Source of the DNA: Paraflavisolibacter caeni
GTDB taxonomy: Bacteria; Bacteroidota; Bacteroidia; Chitinophagales; Chitinophagaceae
Direction: 5' to 3'
NCBI RefSeq assembly: GCF_025628885.1
Contig: NZ_JAOTIF010000025.1
Span: forward strand, 1-64,000
Length of the DNA stretch: 64,000 bases
Under the pieces are notes generated by a model. The model was not told the DNA's origin. It worked only from the letters and a program-made list of their open reading frames with translations, and made no database searches. Of this stretch, positions 18,984-27,652 are shown one piece after another (position 1 is the stretch's first letter; every line of letters starts with the position of its first letter). Position numbers and translations under genes: made by a program.

Positions 18984-20576
18984 ATGAATACCTCTTTACA
19001 TCTGATTGATTATTCAATCATAGTCCTTTTGTTGTTGGTAACTCTTTCGTTCGGTTTGCGATTTGCGAAACGGCAGAAGAGTACGCAAAGCTATTTTCTC
19101 GCCAAGGGTAGAATTCCCGCCTGGGCTATTGGCATGTCCTTGTTGGCAACATTGATTAGTTCGGTTACTTTTTTTGCCTATCCTGCTGAAGGATATACCT
19201 CTAATTGGATTCTGCTGGTGCAGGGGCTGATGGTACCCATTGCATTAATGGGTACTATATGGTTTATTGTGCCTTTGTACCGCAAGGTGATCCGGTTAAG
19301 CACATATGAATATTTCGAAAAACGTTTTGGCCTGTTTGCCAGGTACTACAGTTCTGTGGCCTTTGTATTAAGGCAGTTTTCAGGTATGGGCACTGTTTTT
19401 TTTCTTTTAGGACTTGCGTTATCCCAAATGACCGGAGTCAATACAATGGGCATTATTATCCTTGTAGGACTGATCATAATTGCAGTAAACTTATTAGGGG
19501 GGATTGAAGCAGTGATTTGGCTGGATGTATTTCAAGGCTTTATGTTGTTTGCCAGCGGGTTGATATGTATCGGAGTCTTACTATTTTCTGTTGACGGTGG
19601 ACCGGCTGCCGTATGGCAGATTGCCAAGGCCAACAATAGAACAGGTTTTGGTCCATATAAGCTGGATTTTACGCAACTCACATTTGTGGTTATGGCAATT
19701 AACGGGCTCTTTTATGCTATTCAAAAGTATGGCACTGATCAAACAGTTGTACAACGTTACTTAACAGCCAAAACAGACAAAGCAGCGATCCGCGCTTCCC
19801 TGCTGGGTATATTGCTGACTGTGCCGGTTTGGATGCTATTCATGTTTATAGGTACGGCATTATTTGTTTTTTACAAGCAAAACGCATTACCTGGACATAT
19901 ACATGACGCAGCTGTTTTCCCTCATTTTATTATAACACAATTGCCCACCGGAGCGATTGGATTTATTATGGCTGCTATGATCTCTGCCGCTATTTGCAGC
20001 TTAAGTGCAGACTTGAATTCACTGGCCGCAGTTGGTGTAGAAGACTATTACAAAAAAATCAGGTCCAACAGGAATGAAAAAGAGTATCTGTTTGCTGGAA
20101 AGCTGATCGTTGTGTTTTCAGGAATATTAGCTATTGGAATAGGTTGCCTTTACTTGTTAGCTGGTAATGAAGGTGTTCTGGGTATTGTATTCACGCTTTA
20201 TGCCATTTTCTCAGGTGGCATAGTCGGAATATTTTTACTGGGGCTATTCAGTGCCCGAGCCAACCGGCAAGGCGTAACTATCGGAATTATTGTGTGTATA
20301 CTTTTTACCGCCTATGCATTACTTACTTCAACAAAGATGGGCTTAGGTGAAAATAAATCATTACTACTTGACTTGGGTGCATATAATTTCAGTCATCATA
20401 AGTTGATGTTAGGGGTATATAGTCACCTGATTGTGATAGGTGTTGGTTATGTAGCAAGCCTTTTCTTTCCTAAGCCAGTTTTAGATAAAAATCTATTGTA
20501 TAGCGGTTGGCGGGAAGGCCGAAAGAAAGAACGGCTAATAAAAAATACAGCTGAAAAGAAAAAAGTAACTGTTTGA
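18984..20576 (+). CDS. Sodium/solute symporter (SSS family) of the acid-sugar operon
   Basis: This inner-membrane transporter has about 530 residues from the ATG at 18984, with roughly 13 hydrophobic helices. Typical SSS motifs are YFLAKGRIPAWAIGMSLLA near 35-53, SSVTFFAYPAEGY, GGIEAVIWLDVFQG near 175, FYAIQKYGTDQTVVQRYLTA and AAMISAAICSLSADLNSLAA. It is the last gene of the operon, so it probably imports the monomeric acid sugar, which is inferred to be Dha or a tetronate. A lysine-rich tail ends the protein. No clear terminator follows. Confidence 0.9.
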   Translation: MNTSLHLIDYSIIVLLLLVTLSFGLRFAKRQKSTQSYFLAKGRIPAWAIGMSLLATLISSVTFFAYPAEGYTSNWILLVQGLMVPIALMGTIWFIVPLYRKVIRLSTYEYFEKRFGLFARYYSSVAFVLRQFSGMGTVFFLLGLALSQMTGVNTMGIIILVGLIIIAVNLLGGIEAVIWLDVFQGFMLFASGLICIGVLLFSVDGGPAAVWQIAKANNRTGFGPYKLDFTQLTFVVMAINGLFYAIQKYGTDQTVVQRYLTAKTDKAAIRASLLGILLTVPVWMLFMFIGTALFVFYKQNALPGHIHDAAVFPHFIITQLPTGAIGFIMAAMISAAICSLSADLNSLAAVGVEDYYKKIRSNRNEKEYLFAGKLIVVFSGILAIGIGCLYLLAGNEGVLGIVFTLYAIFSGGIVGIFLLGLFSARANRQGVTIGIIVCILFTAYALLTSTKMGLGENKSLLLDLGAYNFSHHKLMLGVYSHLIVIGVGYVASLFFPKPVLDKNLLYSGWREGRKKERLIKNTAEKKKVTV

Positions 20577-20602
20577 TATCTCCATTTAAAAGTTAGTGCA
20601 AA

Positions 20603-20652
20603 AGTGTAGCTACAGTACAGGACGGTTTGGGTAAAAGCGTTTTTTAAATTTG
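20603..20652 (+). promoter_or_regulatory. Module 2 promoter/operator, copy Y (susCD2)
   Basis: GTACAGGACGGTT begins at 20615 and TAAATTTG is at 20645-20652, again 30 bases apart, matching copy X at 14443/14473. A GTAG word nine bases before GTAC mirrors the GTAC in copy X. The predicted leader to the SusC2 start is long, about 215 bases. The rest of this 298-base intergenic region shows no gene. Confidence 0.6.
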
Positions 20653-20874
20653 ATCTATAATTAAAAGATACTAATAATAGCATTATGGCTTTTACTGTTC
20701 TGCTGGCCAATGTATTTAGTATCAATTGGATGTAACTGCTTAATATTTTTTCTAAACAATTAATGGTTTTGGTGTTGACAAACCTGTTAAAGAATACAAT
20801 AGGTTAATGGCCGAGATATGTAATGTGTTGAATTAAATAATTGTTTTCTATTCTTTTTTAAATGCAACTGTCAT

Positions 20875-23859
20875 ATGATTCAAAAATTGAAAAGAAGCTT
20901 TCTTTGCTTCATGCTTTTATTGGGCTGTAATTGTTTGTTTGCACAGCAAAAAACAGTGTCTGGTAAAATCATTGACCAGGAAACCGGGCAACCTCTAACG
21001 GGAGTAACAGTTAATGTAAAAGGTTCAACCCAAAATGTACTTACTAAAGAAGATGGTTCCTTCTCTATTACTATACCATCTAATCAATCCGTACTGCTTG
21101 TAAGCTATGTTGGTTATGGGAGTCAGGAATTGCCTGTTGGCAATAAATCTACTATTACGCTTACCATGACGAATACCAATAAGAAGTTGGATGAAGTAGT
21201 AGTGATTGGTTATGGAACTGTGAGAAAGCGTGATTTAACAGGGGCTGTTGTTTCTGTAAAAGGAGAGGAGGTAACGAAAGTGCCTGCTACCACCCCGATG
21301 GAAGCGATCCAGGGAAAAATTCCAGGAGCTGACATTTACAGGGATAATGGGTACGCGGGACAAGGTGCGAATGTTAGAATTCGTGGTACGCGTTCTATAG
21401 GGAACCCCGGAAGTTCAAACAATGTATTATACATTGTTGATGGCGTGCAGGGAGTTAATATGGCTGATATCAATCCTAATGATATCCAATCTATAGAGGT
21501 GTTGAAAGATGCTTCTTCCACTGCTATTTATGGTTCCCGTGGTGCCAATGGAGTGGTGATTATTACTACCAAAAGAGGTACAACTGGTAAAGCCAAATTG
21601 TCTTTTAATACATATTCAGGTATATCCAAAGTGGCCGGTTATGGCGAGTTTCAGAATGGACCTGAATATGTGGCATTCAAAAGAGAGGCTTTTAGAGCTG
21701 CAGGTACCTGGAACAGTCCTGCCGATGATTCCAAGATTTTTAATGCGGCTCAGTTAGCTGCCATTCAAAATGAGCAATATGTGGACTGGCAGGATCTGCT
21801 TCAGAATAAAGGAGCACAGCAAGACTACCAAATCGGTGTTGCAGGCGGTACTGATAAAACCAAAGTATATTTTTCTGCAGGCTATTTTCATGAGAAAGGA
21901 ATTCTGAAGTTGGATGAATACAAACGGTATACAGGTAGATTTAATATCGACCAGACCATTAACAACTGGATGAAAGTAGGGATCAACTCACAATTAGCTT
22001 ATATTGACAATGATATCAGACGCGATCCTTTCAACCAGGCATCTAAAACGCCGCCTATTGGTTCCGCTTATGATTCTGCTGGTAATTTTATTCTTTATCC
22101 TAATGGAGGCAGTGAAATTAATCCGCTTGCTGATCAACAGCCAGGGCAATGGGACAGGAATACAAAAACAACCCGTTTTTCTGCTGCTACTTATCTTGAA
22201 TTGACCCCAATCAAAGATTTAAGCATTAAGTCTACTTTCTCTACAACCCAATCAAGTGCAGCAGCAGGCTGGTTTTATGGAAAAAACACGATTGATGGCA
22301 AAGGAGCCAACTCTCAATCACAAATTACCAATTCGCAAAGCAGCTTTATCAGCTGGGAAAATCTGCTGAATTATAAAAAACAAATAGGTGATCATTCGAT
22401 TACATTAACAGGTGTGACCAGCTACTTGCAAACAATCAATACCAGCAGTTTTGCAGGAGGTAAAAATCAAATATTCGAATCGCAATCATTTTACAACATT
22501 GGAAGTGCTTCTCAACAACCTTTCTGGGGAAGTGGCTACAATAAACAGAACCTGGTTTCCTTTACTGGCAGGGCTAATTACAGTTATTTAGGTAAATACC
22601 TGCTGACACTTACGGGACGCAGTGATGGTTCTTCAAAATTGGGAACAGGTAATAAATGGGCGTTTTTCCCTTCTGCAGCTTTAGGTTGGAGAATTGTTGA
22701 TGAAGGATTTATGGATAATCAGGATTTATTCAGCGATCTGAAATTAAGAGCTAGCTATGGTATTTCGGGAAATGATGTGATCTCTCCCTACGCTACACAA
22801 AATTCTCTAACCCTGATTCCTTTCTCTTATAATGATGCCAATGCTGCTGTTGCTTATGGTATTAACACAACTATTGGCAATGATGCATTAGAGTGGGAAT
22901 TGACAGCAACAAAGGATCTAGGATTGGATTTCAGTATTTTGAAAAACAGGATAAGTGGAAATATAGATTATTATGATGCATTGACTTCAAATCTTATATT
23001 CCCATATACTTTGCCAGGTTCAACAGGTGTTTCTACGATCAACCGCAATGTAGGAAAAACAAGGAACCGCGGTATTGAGGTTGGTATCACCACACATAAT
23101 ATTACCAATAAGGCATTTACATGGTCCAGCAATGTCACCTTTACGAAGAATAAGGAGAAAATTGTTGAATTGCCCAATGGAGATGTAATTGACAATGATT
23201 ACCGCAAGTCATTGATTTTGGGGCAGTCTCCAACTATTTACTATGATTATAAGAAAATTGGCATCTGGCAGTTGGGTGAAGAAGCTGAGGCAGCAAAATA
23301 CAATGCAATTCCGGGAGATATTAAGATAGCCGATATATCCGGACCAGACGGTAAGCCTGATGGAGCCATTACTTCGGCTGATCGTACCTATATTGGAACT
23401 AGAGTGCCTAAATGGACTGGAGGCTTGAATAACGATTTCAAATACAAAGGCTTTGATTTGAACGTTTTCATCTTTGCCCGCGTTGGCCAGTGGATGAGCT
23501 CTGATTATTATGCAAAATTTGTTCGCAACGGAAGTCAGAATAGTGCTCGAGTTGACTACTGGACACCAGAAAATCCAACCAACGCCTATCCTCGCCCGCA
23601 TGCAACAAGGAGTTCTTCTTATGTAACCACATTGACTGAATTTGAAAATTCATATGTAAAACTCAGGAATGTTACATTGGGTTATACGTTGCCCAAAGAC
23701 ATCAGCAGCAGGTTTAAAATGGACAATTTAAGAGTGTATGTATCAGGTAAAAATCTTGGCTGGATCTCCAACAAGAAAGACTTTGACCCTGAAAGTGAAG
23801 GCATCATTGATCAGCCATTGTCCAAATTATTTGTTGCCGGTTTGAATGTTACTTTCTAA
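20875..23859 (+). CDS. susC: SusC/RagA-family TonB-linked outer-membrane transporter 2
   Basis: This is a 994-residue outer-membrane transporter. Its signal peptide ends at FAQ (about residue 24). A carboxypeptidase-regulatory-like domain spans about 27-100. The TonB-box region DEVVVIGYGT is at 106-115, the plug has TPMEAIQGKIPGADI, and the YGSRGANGVVIITTKRG signature is present. The C-terminus ends in VAGLNVTF. It is clearly a different lineage from SusC1 (123 residues shorter). A promoter shared with the aldolase operon suggests its ligand yields the sugar that operon consumes. Confidence 0.95.
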   Translation: MIQKLKRSFLCFMLLLGCNCLFAQQKTVSGKIIDQETGQPLTGVTVNVKGSTQNVLTKEDGSFSITIPSNQSVLLVSYVGYGSQELPVGNKSTITLTMTNTNKKLDEVVVIGYGTVRKRDLTGAVVSVKGEEVTKVPATTPMEAIQGKIPGADIYRDNGYAGQGANVRIRGTRSIGNPGSSNNVLYIVDGVQGVNMADINPNDIQSIEVLKDASSTAIYGSRGANGVVIITTKRGTTGKAKLSFNTYSGISKVAGYGEFQNGPEYVAFKREAFRAAGTWNSPADDSKIFNAAQLAAIQNEQYVDWQDLLQNKGAQQDYQIGVAGGTDKTKVYFSAGYFHEKGILKLDEYKRYTGRFNIDQTINNWMKVGINSQLAYIDNDIRRDPFNQASKTPPIGSAYDSAGNFILYPNGGSEINPLADQQPGQWDRNTKTTRFSAATYLELTPIKDLSIKSTFSTTQSSAAAGWFYGKNTIDGKGANSQSQITNSQSSFISWENLLNYKKQIGDHSITLTGVTSYLQTINTSSFAGGKNQIFESQSFYNIGSASQQPFWGSGYNKQNLVSFTGRANYSYLGKYLLTLTGRSDGSSKLGTGNKWAFFPSAALGWRIVDEGFMDNQDLFSDLKLRASYGISGNDVISPYATQNSLTLIPFSYNDANAAVAYGINTTIGNDALEWELTATKDLGLDFSILKNRISGNIDYYDALTSNLIFPYTLPGSTGVSTINRNVGKTRNRGIEVGITTHNITNKAFTWSSNVTFTKNKEKIVELPNGDVIDNDYRKSLILGQSPTIYYDYKKIGIWQLGEEAEAAKYNAIPGDIKIADISGPDGKPDGAITSADRTYIGTRVPKWTGGLNNDFKYKGFDLNVFIFARVGQWMSSDYYAKFVRNGSQNSARVDYWTPENPTNAYPRPHATRSSSYVTTLTEFENSYVKLRNVTLGYTLPKDISSRFKMDNLRVYVSGKNLGWISNKKDFDPESEGIIDQPLSKLFVAGLNVTF

Positions 23860-23876
23860 CGATTAACTAAAAAAAT

Positions 23877-25520
23877 ATGAAAATCAATATAAAGAAGTTA
23901 TTGCCATTTTTACTTGTAGTATCCTTAACGGAGTCTTGTAAAAAAGAATTAGAGGAATATAATCCAAGCGGTGCAACTGTAGAGAGTTTATTTAAAACAC
24001 CAGAAGGGTTTGAGTCTGCTGTAAATGCCACCTATACTTATAATAGGAATTTATATGGTAAAGAAGAAGGCTATGCCATGCTTGAAATGGGAACTGATAT
24101 TTGGACGAATGCTGCCTTTAATGGCAGCACAGGTATCAATGGAATTTTTCCACAGACACCACTAACGACTTACCAGGGATTGATTTCTGACAATTTATGG
24201 GTGAATACCAAAATGTGGCAACCTTGTTATTCAGCGATTAATTTGTGCAATACCGGGTTGAAATACATTGATAACGCAGGATTGAATGCCGCAAGAAAGC
24301 CTGTACTTGAAGCGGAAATGCGTTTCATGAGGGCATGGTATTATTATCACCTGGTAGAAACATTTGGTGATATCCACTTTACGCTGGAACCAACTGAAGG
24401 GATGGTTACTACAGCTAATCGCACCTCTGTTGAAACTATCTACAAACAGATTTTTGAAGACGTAGAATCTGCTGTAGCTAATCTTCCTGTCACTACCAAT
24501 GATTATGGCAGGATTACCAAGCCTGCTGCAGAGGCGTTCCTTGCAAAATTGTATTTAACCAGAGGCAGAAACCAGGAAGCGAGTGATTACGCGAAAAAGG
24601 TAATCACTGGTTATAATTTTAAATTGTTGACTAATTATGCCGATCTGTGGAATATCAACAATCAAAAGAATGCAGAAGTGCTTTGGGCAGTGAATTATTC
24701 TACCAACCTGGCCAATAATGCCGGTAGCAATTTAGGACATAGTTTATTTTTAATGGAGTATAATACCTTACCAGGCATGTTACGTGATGTGGCCAATGGA
24801 TTTCCCAATGTGCGCTATATGCCTACAAGATCACTCATTCAGATGTTCGATGACCAAAACGATGCTCGCTATAATGCTTCATTTAAATCGGTTTGGTACG
24901 CAAATGAGCCTGATGCCAGCAAACGCCCGGCAGGCATGAATGTAGGAGATACTGCTATTTTTGTATCAAAGAATGTTATATCTGCTGCCGAACGGACCAG
25001 TAAGAAATATAAAGTATATGATATTAATGATGTCTATGATGCCAATGGCTTACCTAAAGATCGTTTTCACTTCCTTTCTTTAAAGAAATTTGATGATCCA
25101 ACCAGGGGTTCTGCTACAGAAACCCAAAGCTCCAGGGATGCTTTTATACTCCGTCTTGCTGACATGTATCTTGTAGCTGCTGAGGCTCAATTCAAACTAG
25201 GCAAATTAGATTCTGCTGCCTACTTTGTGAATGAGGTAAGAAAACGTGCTGCTTTGCCTGGTAAGCAAGCTGCAATGCAGATAGCACCAGCAGATGTGAA
25301 TATGGACTTTATTTTAGATGAAAGGGCCCGCGAATTTGCTGGAGAACAGATGCGCTGGTATGATCTGAAAAGAGCTGGTAAATTGGTGGAAAGAGTTAAA
25401 AAATACAATCCTGATGCGGCAGTTAATATTAAGGACTTCCATATTTTAAGACCGATTCCTCAGGCTCAGCTGGACGCGGTAACCAATAAATCTGAGTTCA
25501 AGCAGAACCAGGGTTATTAA
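23877..25520 (+). CDS. susD: SusD/RagB-family surface glycan-binding lipoprotein 2
   Basis: This is the 547-residue partner of SusC2, starting 17 bases after its stop codon. The lipobox LTESC places the lipidated Cys at 21. Typical SusD helices are AEMRFMRAWYYYHLVETFGD near 145-165 and LRLADMYLVAAEAQFKLGK near 425. The C-terminal ERAREFAGEQMRWYDLKR-type motif and the ending IPQAQLDAVTNKSEFKQNQGY are standard for the family. A terminator follows about 58 bases after the stop. Confidence 0.95.
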   Translation: MKINIKKLLPFLLVVSLTESCKKELEEYNPSGATVESLFKTPEGFESAVNATYTYNRNLYGKEEGYAMLEMGTDIWTNAAFNGSTGINGIFPQTPLTTYQGLISDNLWVNTKMWQPCYSAINLCNTGLKYIDNAGLNAARKPVLEAEMRFMRAWYYYHLVETFGDIHFTLEPTEGMVTTANRTSVETIYKQIFEDVESAVANLPVTTNDYGRITKPAAEAFLAKLYLTRGRNQEASDYAKKVITGYNFKLLTNYADLWNINNQKNAEVLWAVNYSTNLANNAGSNLGHSLFLMEYNTLPGMLRDVANGFPNVRYMPTRSLIQMFDDQNDARYNASFKSVWYANEPDASKRPAGMNVGDTAIFVSKNVISAAERTSKKYKVYDINDVYDANGLPKDRFHFLSLKKFDDPTRGSATETQSSRDAFILRLADMYLVAAEAQFKLGKLDSAAYFVNEVRKRAALPGKQAAMQIAPADVNMDFILDERAREFAGEQMRWYDLKRAGKLVERVKKYNPDAAVNIKDFHILRPIPQAQLDAVTNKSEFKQNQGY

Positions 25521-25578
25521 ACGCGCGCTCATTTAATATAGAAATATTGAAAAATTTCATACAGCAATTATAGTGTAC

Positions 25579-25609
25579 GGGGGATTGGTTTTCCATTTTC
25601 CCCCTTTTT
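25579..25609 (+). terminator. Intrinsic terminator after susD2
   Basis: GGGGGA at 25579-25584 pairs with TCCCCC at 25599-25604, with inner GG/CC pairs, and is followed by five T. It ends the susCD2 transcript ahead of a separate promoter for the next gene. Confidence 0.75.
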
Positions 25610-25784
25610 AATATGAGCAGATAGAAGTCTGCAAAACACTTATAAAACCATTATCTGATCTTTAGGGGAATATCAAAGGCTAATTTGAAGTAATATGTTT
25701 TAAGGGATCTTAACCCTGATGAAAGTAGATGTTAATATAATATTTAAGATTTTAACAACTCACTGATTAGTAATAGTAAAATCA

Positions 25785-25840
25785 TCCATCATCTTAGTGA
25801 ATGGTTCTATTGTTCAGGGATTTTCTCACTTCTAATTTTA
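25785..25840 (+). promoter_or_regulatory. Module 1 promoter, copy C (second pectate lyase)
   Basis: TCCATCAT at 25785-25792 is followed by AGTGAA, then CTATTG, and by TAATTTTA at 25833-25840. The 48-base spacing to the -7 box is identical to copies A and B. The leader to the ATG at 25888 would be about 40 bases. Confidence 0.68.
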
Positions 25841-25887
25841 GCAATCCGTACTCCCCATTTAAATGCTAATAAAACTTTGATTTAATA

Positions 25888-27546
25888 ATGAAAAGTAAGC
25901 TACTACCGATTGCATTGTTAATGACATCCATTGGTGTTACTACTGCAAGTTTTGCACAATATCCTACCATACCTCCTGACGTAGAGGCAAAAGCTGACTC
26001 CTTCTTAGCTGAGGCTCAACGCAGGTCTGATCTTGTATGGGAAAAAGCATTACCAATTATTGAAAAGGAAGCCAAAGAAGGCAAACCTTATATTCCATGG
26101 GCATCTAAACCAGAGCATTTACCTCAAGCAAAAATCCCGGCTTTCCCCGGTGCAGAGGGGGGCGGCGCTTATTCATTTGGAGGACGTGGCGGCAAAGTAT
26201 ATGTAGTGACCAGTTTAGCAGACAGTGGTCCGGGAACCCTACGTGAAGCTTGTGAAAAAGGCGGTGCAAGAATCGTTGTGTTTAATGTAGCCGGTATCAT
26301 TCGCCTGAAAAGTCCTATAGATATCCGAGCTCCCTATATTACCATTGCAGGACAAACGGCTCCTGGTGATGGCATTTGTGTAGCAGGAGAGTCTGTGTGG
26401 ATCAATACACATGATGTGGTGATCCGGTATATGCGTTTTCGCAGAGGTGAAACGAATGTTGGACGCAGGGATGATGGACTTGGTGGCAACGGTGTTGGAA
26501 ATATTATTATCGACCACGTATCTGCTTCCTGGGGATTGGATGAAAACATGTCCATGTACAGGCATGTATACGATCCAAAAGACGGTTCAAAGCCGCAGAA
26601 ATTACCAACTGTAAATGTTACAATACAGAATTCCATATTCTCTGAAGCCTTAGATACTTATAACCATTCATTTGGCAGCACTATTGGTGGGCTGAACAGC
26701 ACCTTCATGCGTAATCTGTGGGCCAATAATATTTCCCGCAATCCTTCGATTGGCATGTATGGGGATTTTGGTTTTGTAAACAATGTTGTGTTCAACTGGT
26801 GGAACCGTTCTGCCGATGGAGGTGATCATCTTTCCCTCTTCAATTTTATCAACAACTATTATAAGCCAGGTCCAATGACGCCAACCGACAAGCCAGAAGG
26901 TTACCGCATCTTAAAGCCTGAGTCAAACAGGGACAGAAAAGCTGGTCTCCAGTTTGGTAAGGCATATGTTGCAGGTAACATCATGGAAGGAAATGAAAGA
27001 ATTACTAAAGATAACTGGGCTGGAGGTGTGCAGATAGAAGATAATCCCGATGTACAAAAATACCTGGACCAGATTCGTGTGGATAAGCCATTTCCAATGG
27101 CGCCAGTAGTTACATTGACAGCGCAGGAAGCTTACCAGTATGTATTGAACAATGTGGGTGCTTCATTGCCTAAACGTGACCCGGTTGATAACCGTATCAT
27201 TGAAGAAGTGAAGACTGGAAAAATCGTTTATAAAGAAGGTGGCCGGACAGGCATCGGCAGCGAGTATATCAAACGTCGTCTTCCAGTAGATTCTTACAAA
27301 AAAGGTATTATTTCCGACATAAGCCAGGTAGGTGGTTATCCTGAATATAAAGGAACAGCTTACAAAGACGCAGATAAGGACGGTATGCCAGATTCCTGGG
27401 AAAAGAAAGTGGGTTTAAATCCTAACAATGCTGCTGATGCCACCAAGGATCGTAATCATGATGGTTATACCAACATTGAAGAATATTTAAATAGTGTTGT
27501 TCCGGTACAAAGTGTGAAACCTCAGCCTGGTTTAGCTAAGAAATGA
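25888..27546 (+). CDS. Secreted pectate lyase, PL1-like, second copy
   Basis: The product has 552 residues and is a clear paralogue of the lyase at 11584 over its whole length. A signal peptide ends near residue 23 (ASFA before QYP). The beta-helix starts at FPGAEGGGAYSFGGRGGK, followed by IAGQTAPGDG, NTHDVVIRYMRFRRGE and IIIDHVSASWGLDENMS. The same C-terminal calcium repeat is present (DADKDGMPDSWE and DRNHDGYTNIEEYLN). It differs in loops, for example KDGSKPQKLPTVN. It has its own module 1 promoter and a perfect palindrome after its stop codon. The two copies may differ in preference for methylation or chain position. Confidence 0.88.
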   Translation: MKSKLLPIALLMTSIGVTTASFAQYPTIPPDVEAKADSFLAEAQRRSDLVWEKALPIIEKEAKEGKPYIPWASKPEHLPQAKIPAFPGAEGGGAYSFGGRGGKVYVVTSLADSGPGTLREACEKGGARIVVFNVAGIIRLKSPIDIRAPYITIAGQTAPGDGICVAGESVWINTHDVVIRYMRFRRGETNVGRRDDGLGGNGVGNIIIDHVSASWGLDENMSMYRHVYDPKDGSKPQKLPTVNVTIQNSIFSEALDTYNHSFGSTIGGLNSTFMRNLWANNISRNPSIGMYGDFGFVNNVVFNWWNRSADGGDHLSLFNFINNYYKPGPMTPTDKPEGYRILKPESNRDRKAGLQFGKAYVAGNIMEGNERITKDNWAGGVQIEDNPDVQKYLDQIRVDKPFPMAPVVTLTAQEAYQYVLNNVGASLPKRDPVDNRIIEEVKTGKIVYKEGGRTGIGSEYIKRRLPVDSYKKGIISDISQVGGYPEYKGTAYKDADKDGMPDSWEKKVGLNPNNAADATKDRNHDGYTNIEEYLNSVVPVQSVKPQPGLAKK

Positions 27547-27559
27547 TTGAATTTTTCTC

Positions 27560-27609
27560 ATTCTACTCCGGAAACCCTGAATAATTATTCAGGGTTTCCG
27601 GAGTAGAAT
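27560..27609. terminator. 50-base perfect palindrome after second pectate lyase
   Basis: Bases 27560-27584 are the exact reverse complement of 27585-27609, giving 25-base arms with no mismatch and no spacer. It begins 13 bases after the lyase stop and ends in AATTTT. As RNA it would form a very stable hairpin, probably a terminator or mRNA-stabilising end. Confidence 0.8.
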
Positions 27610-27652
27610 TTTGCGTTAACGTTTACATTCATAGAAAATAAAAGATCTCGTT

